This document shows, piece after piece, positions 5,895 through 6,253 of a stretch of 6,253 nucleotides of DNA. The notes below the pieces were generated by a model, which saw only the letters and a program-made list of their open reading frames with translations, did not search any database and was not told where the DNA came from. Made by a program: the position numbers and the translations under genes. Positions within the stretch are counted from its first letter, which is position 1; the number at the start of each line of letters is the position of its first letter. This stretch comes from an uncultured Litoreibacter sp. GTDB lineage: Bacteria; Pseudomonadota; Alphaproteobacteria; Rhodobacterales; Rhodobacteraceae. The DNA lies in contig CALFWN010000147.1 in the NCBI GenBank assembly GCA_937928335.1, forward strand, positions 1 to 6,253, written 5' to 3'.

Positions 5895-5948
5895 TTGCGG
5901 TCAATGGGCGTTTGCGGCTTGATGCGGCGAAAGGAAAGACGGGACCAG
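5868..5948. other. Divergent intergenic region glnE / YbaK-like gene
   Basis: This 81-bp gap must hold promoters for both genes unless they are read from further away. On the minus strand TTGACC (5899-5904) is a good -35, but the hexamer 17 bp on (GCAATG, 5876-5881) is a poor -10. On the plus strand TTGCGG (5895-5900) with CTTGAT (5918-5923) is only a weak pair. I see no NtrC or sigma54 site. Confidence 0.4.
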
Positions 5949-6253
5949 ATGAGCAAGAGTTTGAAACGGGTCAAGGCCGCGTTGCAGGACGCCGGAGTGG
6001 ACGCGGAGATCATGGAGACCGGCGCCGACACCCGCACAGCCGCGCAGGCGGCAGAGGTCGCAGGGTGCCATGTTGACCAGATCGCCAAGTCGATCATTTT
6101 TCGCGGAGGGACCTCCGGCACGGCGATCCTGTTTCTGACCGCGGGCGGCAACCGGGTGTCTGAGGCGAAAGCCTCCGCCGTTGCAGGCGAGGCGCTGGGC
6201 AAGGCGGATGCGGCGCTGATCCGCGCGCAGACCGGTTTTGCCATCGGGGGCGT
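5949..6253 (+). CDS. YbaK/EbsC-family aminoacyl-tRNA deacylase, 3' end cut by window
   Basis: The frame is open from the ATG at 5949 to the window end: 101 complete codons plus two bases, about two thirds of a usual length near 155-160 residues. The family hydrolyses mischarged tRNA in trans as a freestanding editing domain related to the bacterial prolyl-tRNA synthetase insertion domain. E. coli and Haemophilus YbaK clear Cys-tRNA(Pro). Visible hallmarks are the helix ending TAAQAAEVAGCHVDQIAKSI (30-49) with the conserved lysine at K47, IIFRG (49-53), the strand AILFLTAGGNRV (59-70), a KADAALIRAQTGFAIGG segment (85-101) and the start of the GG-(I/V)-x-P-x-G loop. The substrate cannot be told from this fragment; Ala- or Cys-tRNA(Pro) editing are both possible. 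GGGA at 5941-5944 is the likely ribosome site, four bases before the ATG and close for an optimum; AGGA at 5932-5935 lies 13 bases away. The gene is divergent from glnE. Confidence 0.93.
   Translation, partial: MSKSLKRVKAALQDAGVDAEIMETGADTRTAAQAAEVAGCHVDQIAKSIIFRGGTSGTAILFLTAGGNRVSEAKASAVAGEALGKADAALIRAQTGFAIGG

Noticed and set aside
5579..6244. Minus-strand open frame of 221 codons spanning the glnE start and the YbaK-like gene
   Set aside because: It overlaps two genes with clear homology in other frames. The part upstream of 5890 is antisense to the YbaK-like gene and the rest is a shifted frame of glnE.

Overview
The window is GC-rich, densely coding DNA. Its gene content and protein flavour point to an alphaproteobacterium, most likely Rhodobacterales (roseobacter/Rhodobacter group). 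I infer this from the IalB-family periplasmic protein, the style of GlnE and of the YbaK-like protein, and a DUF853 ATPase. No mobile element, CRISPR array, tRNA or rRNA is visible.

Layout from left to right. (1) 1-1497, minus strand: a HerA/FtsK-like ATPase of the DUF853 (YjgR) family, cut by the left window edge just before its C-terminus. (2) 1498-2030: an unusually long gap of about 530 bp with no convincing protein gene. Its left half carries two tandem plus-strand small-RNA candidates, each with its own intrinsic terminator. The second also has a good sigma70 promoter (TTGACC, 17 bp, TATTAT). (3) 2031-2669, plus strand: a secreted IalB-family protein with a signal peptide and four cysteines. 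(4) 2693-2727: a perfect 11-bp-stem hairpin with T-runs in both directions, shared by the converging transcripts. (5) 2754-3047 and 3066-5867, minus strand: glnE (glutamine synthetase adenylyltransferase/deadenylase) followed 18 bp later by a 97-residue protein of unknown function, probably one operon. (6) 5949-6253, plus strand: the N-terminal 101 residues of a YbaK/EbsC-family aminoacyl-tRNA deacylase, divergent from glnE across an 81-bp gap and cut by the right window edge.

The most interesting signal is in the 530-bp gap. The first RNA candidate has a single-stranded CCTCCCT (anti-Shine-Dalgarno-like) linker. Positions 1613-1630, in this linker and the start of its terminator, can form 18 Watson-Crick pairs with 1733-1751 of the second RNA, interrupted only by one bulged C (1741). 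The pairing would cover the 5' hairpin and purine-rich AGGGAG linker of the second RNA. This suggests an sRNA and a matching sponge or anti-sRNA encoded side by side. That two RNAs are actually made is inference; the promoter, hairpins, T-runs and complementarity are read directly from the sequence.

The protein genes look like ordinary chromosomal housekeeping genes: nitrogen-status control (GlnE), tRNA proofreading (YbaK-like), an ATPase of unclear role and an envelope protein. I see no sign of horizontal transfer.
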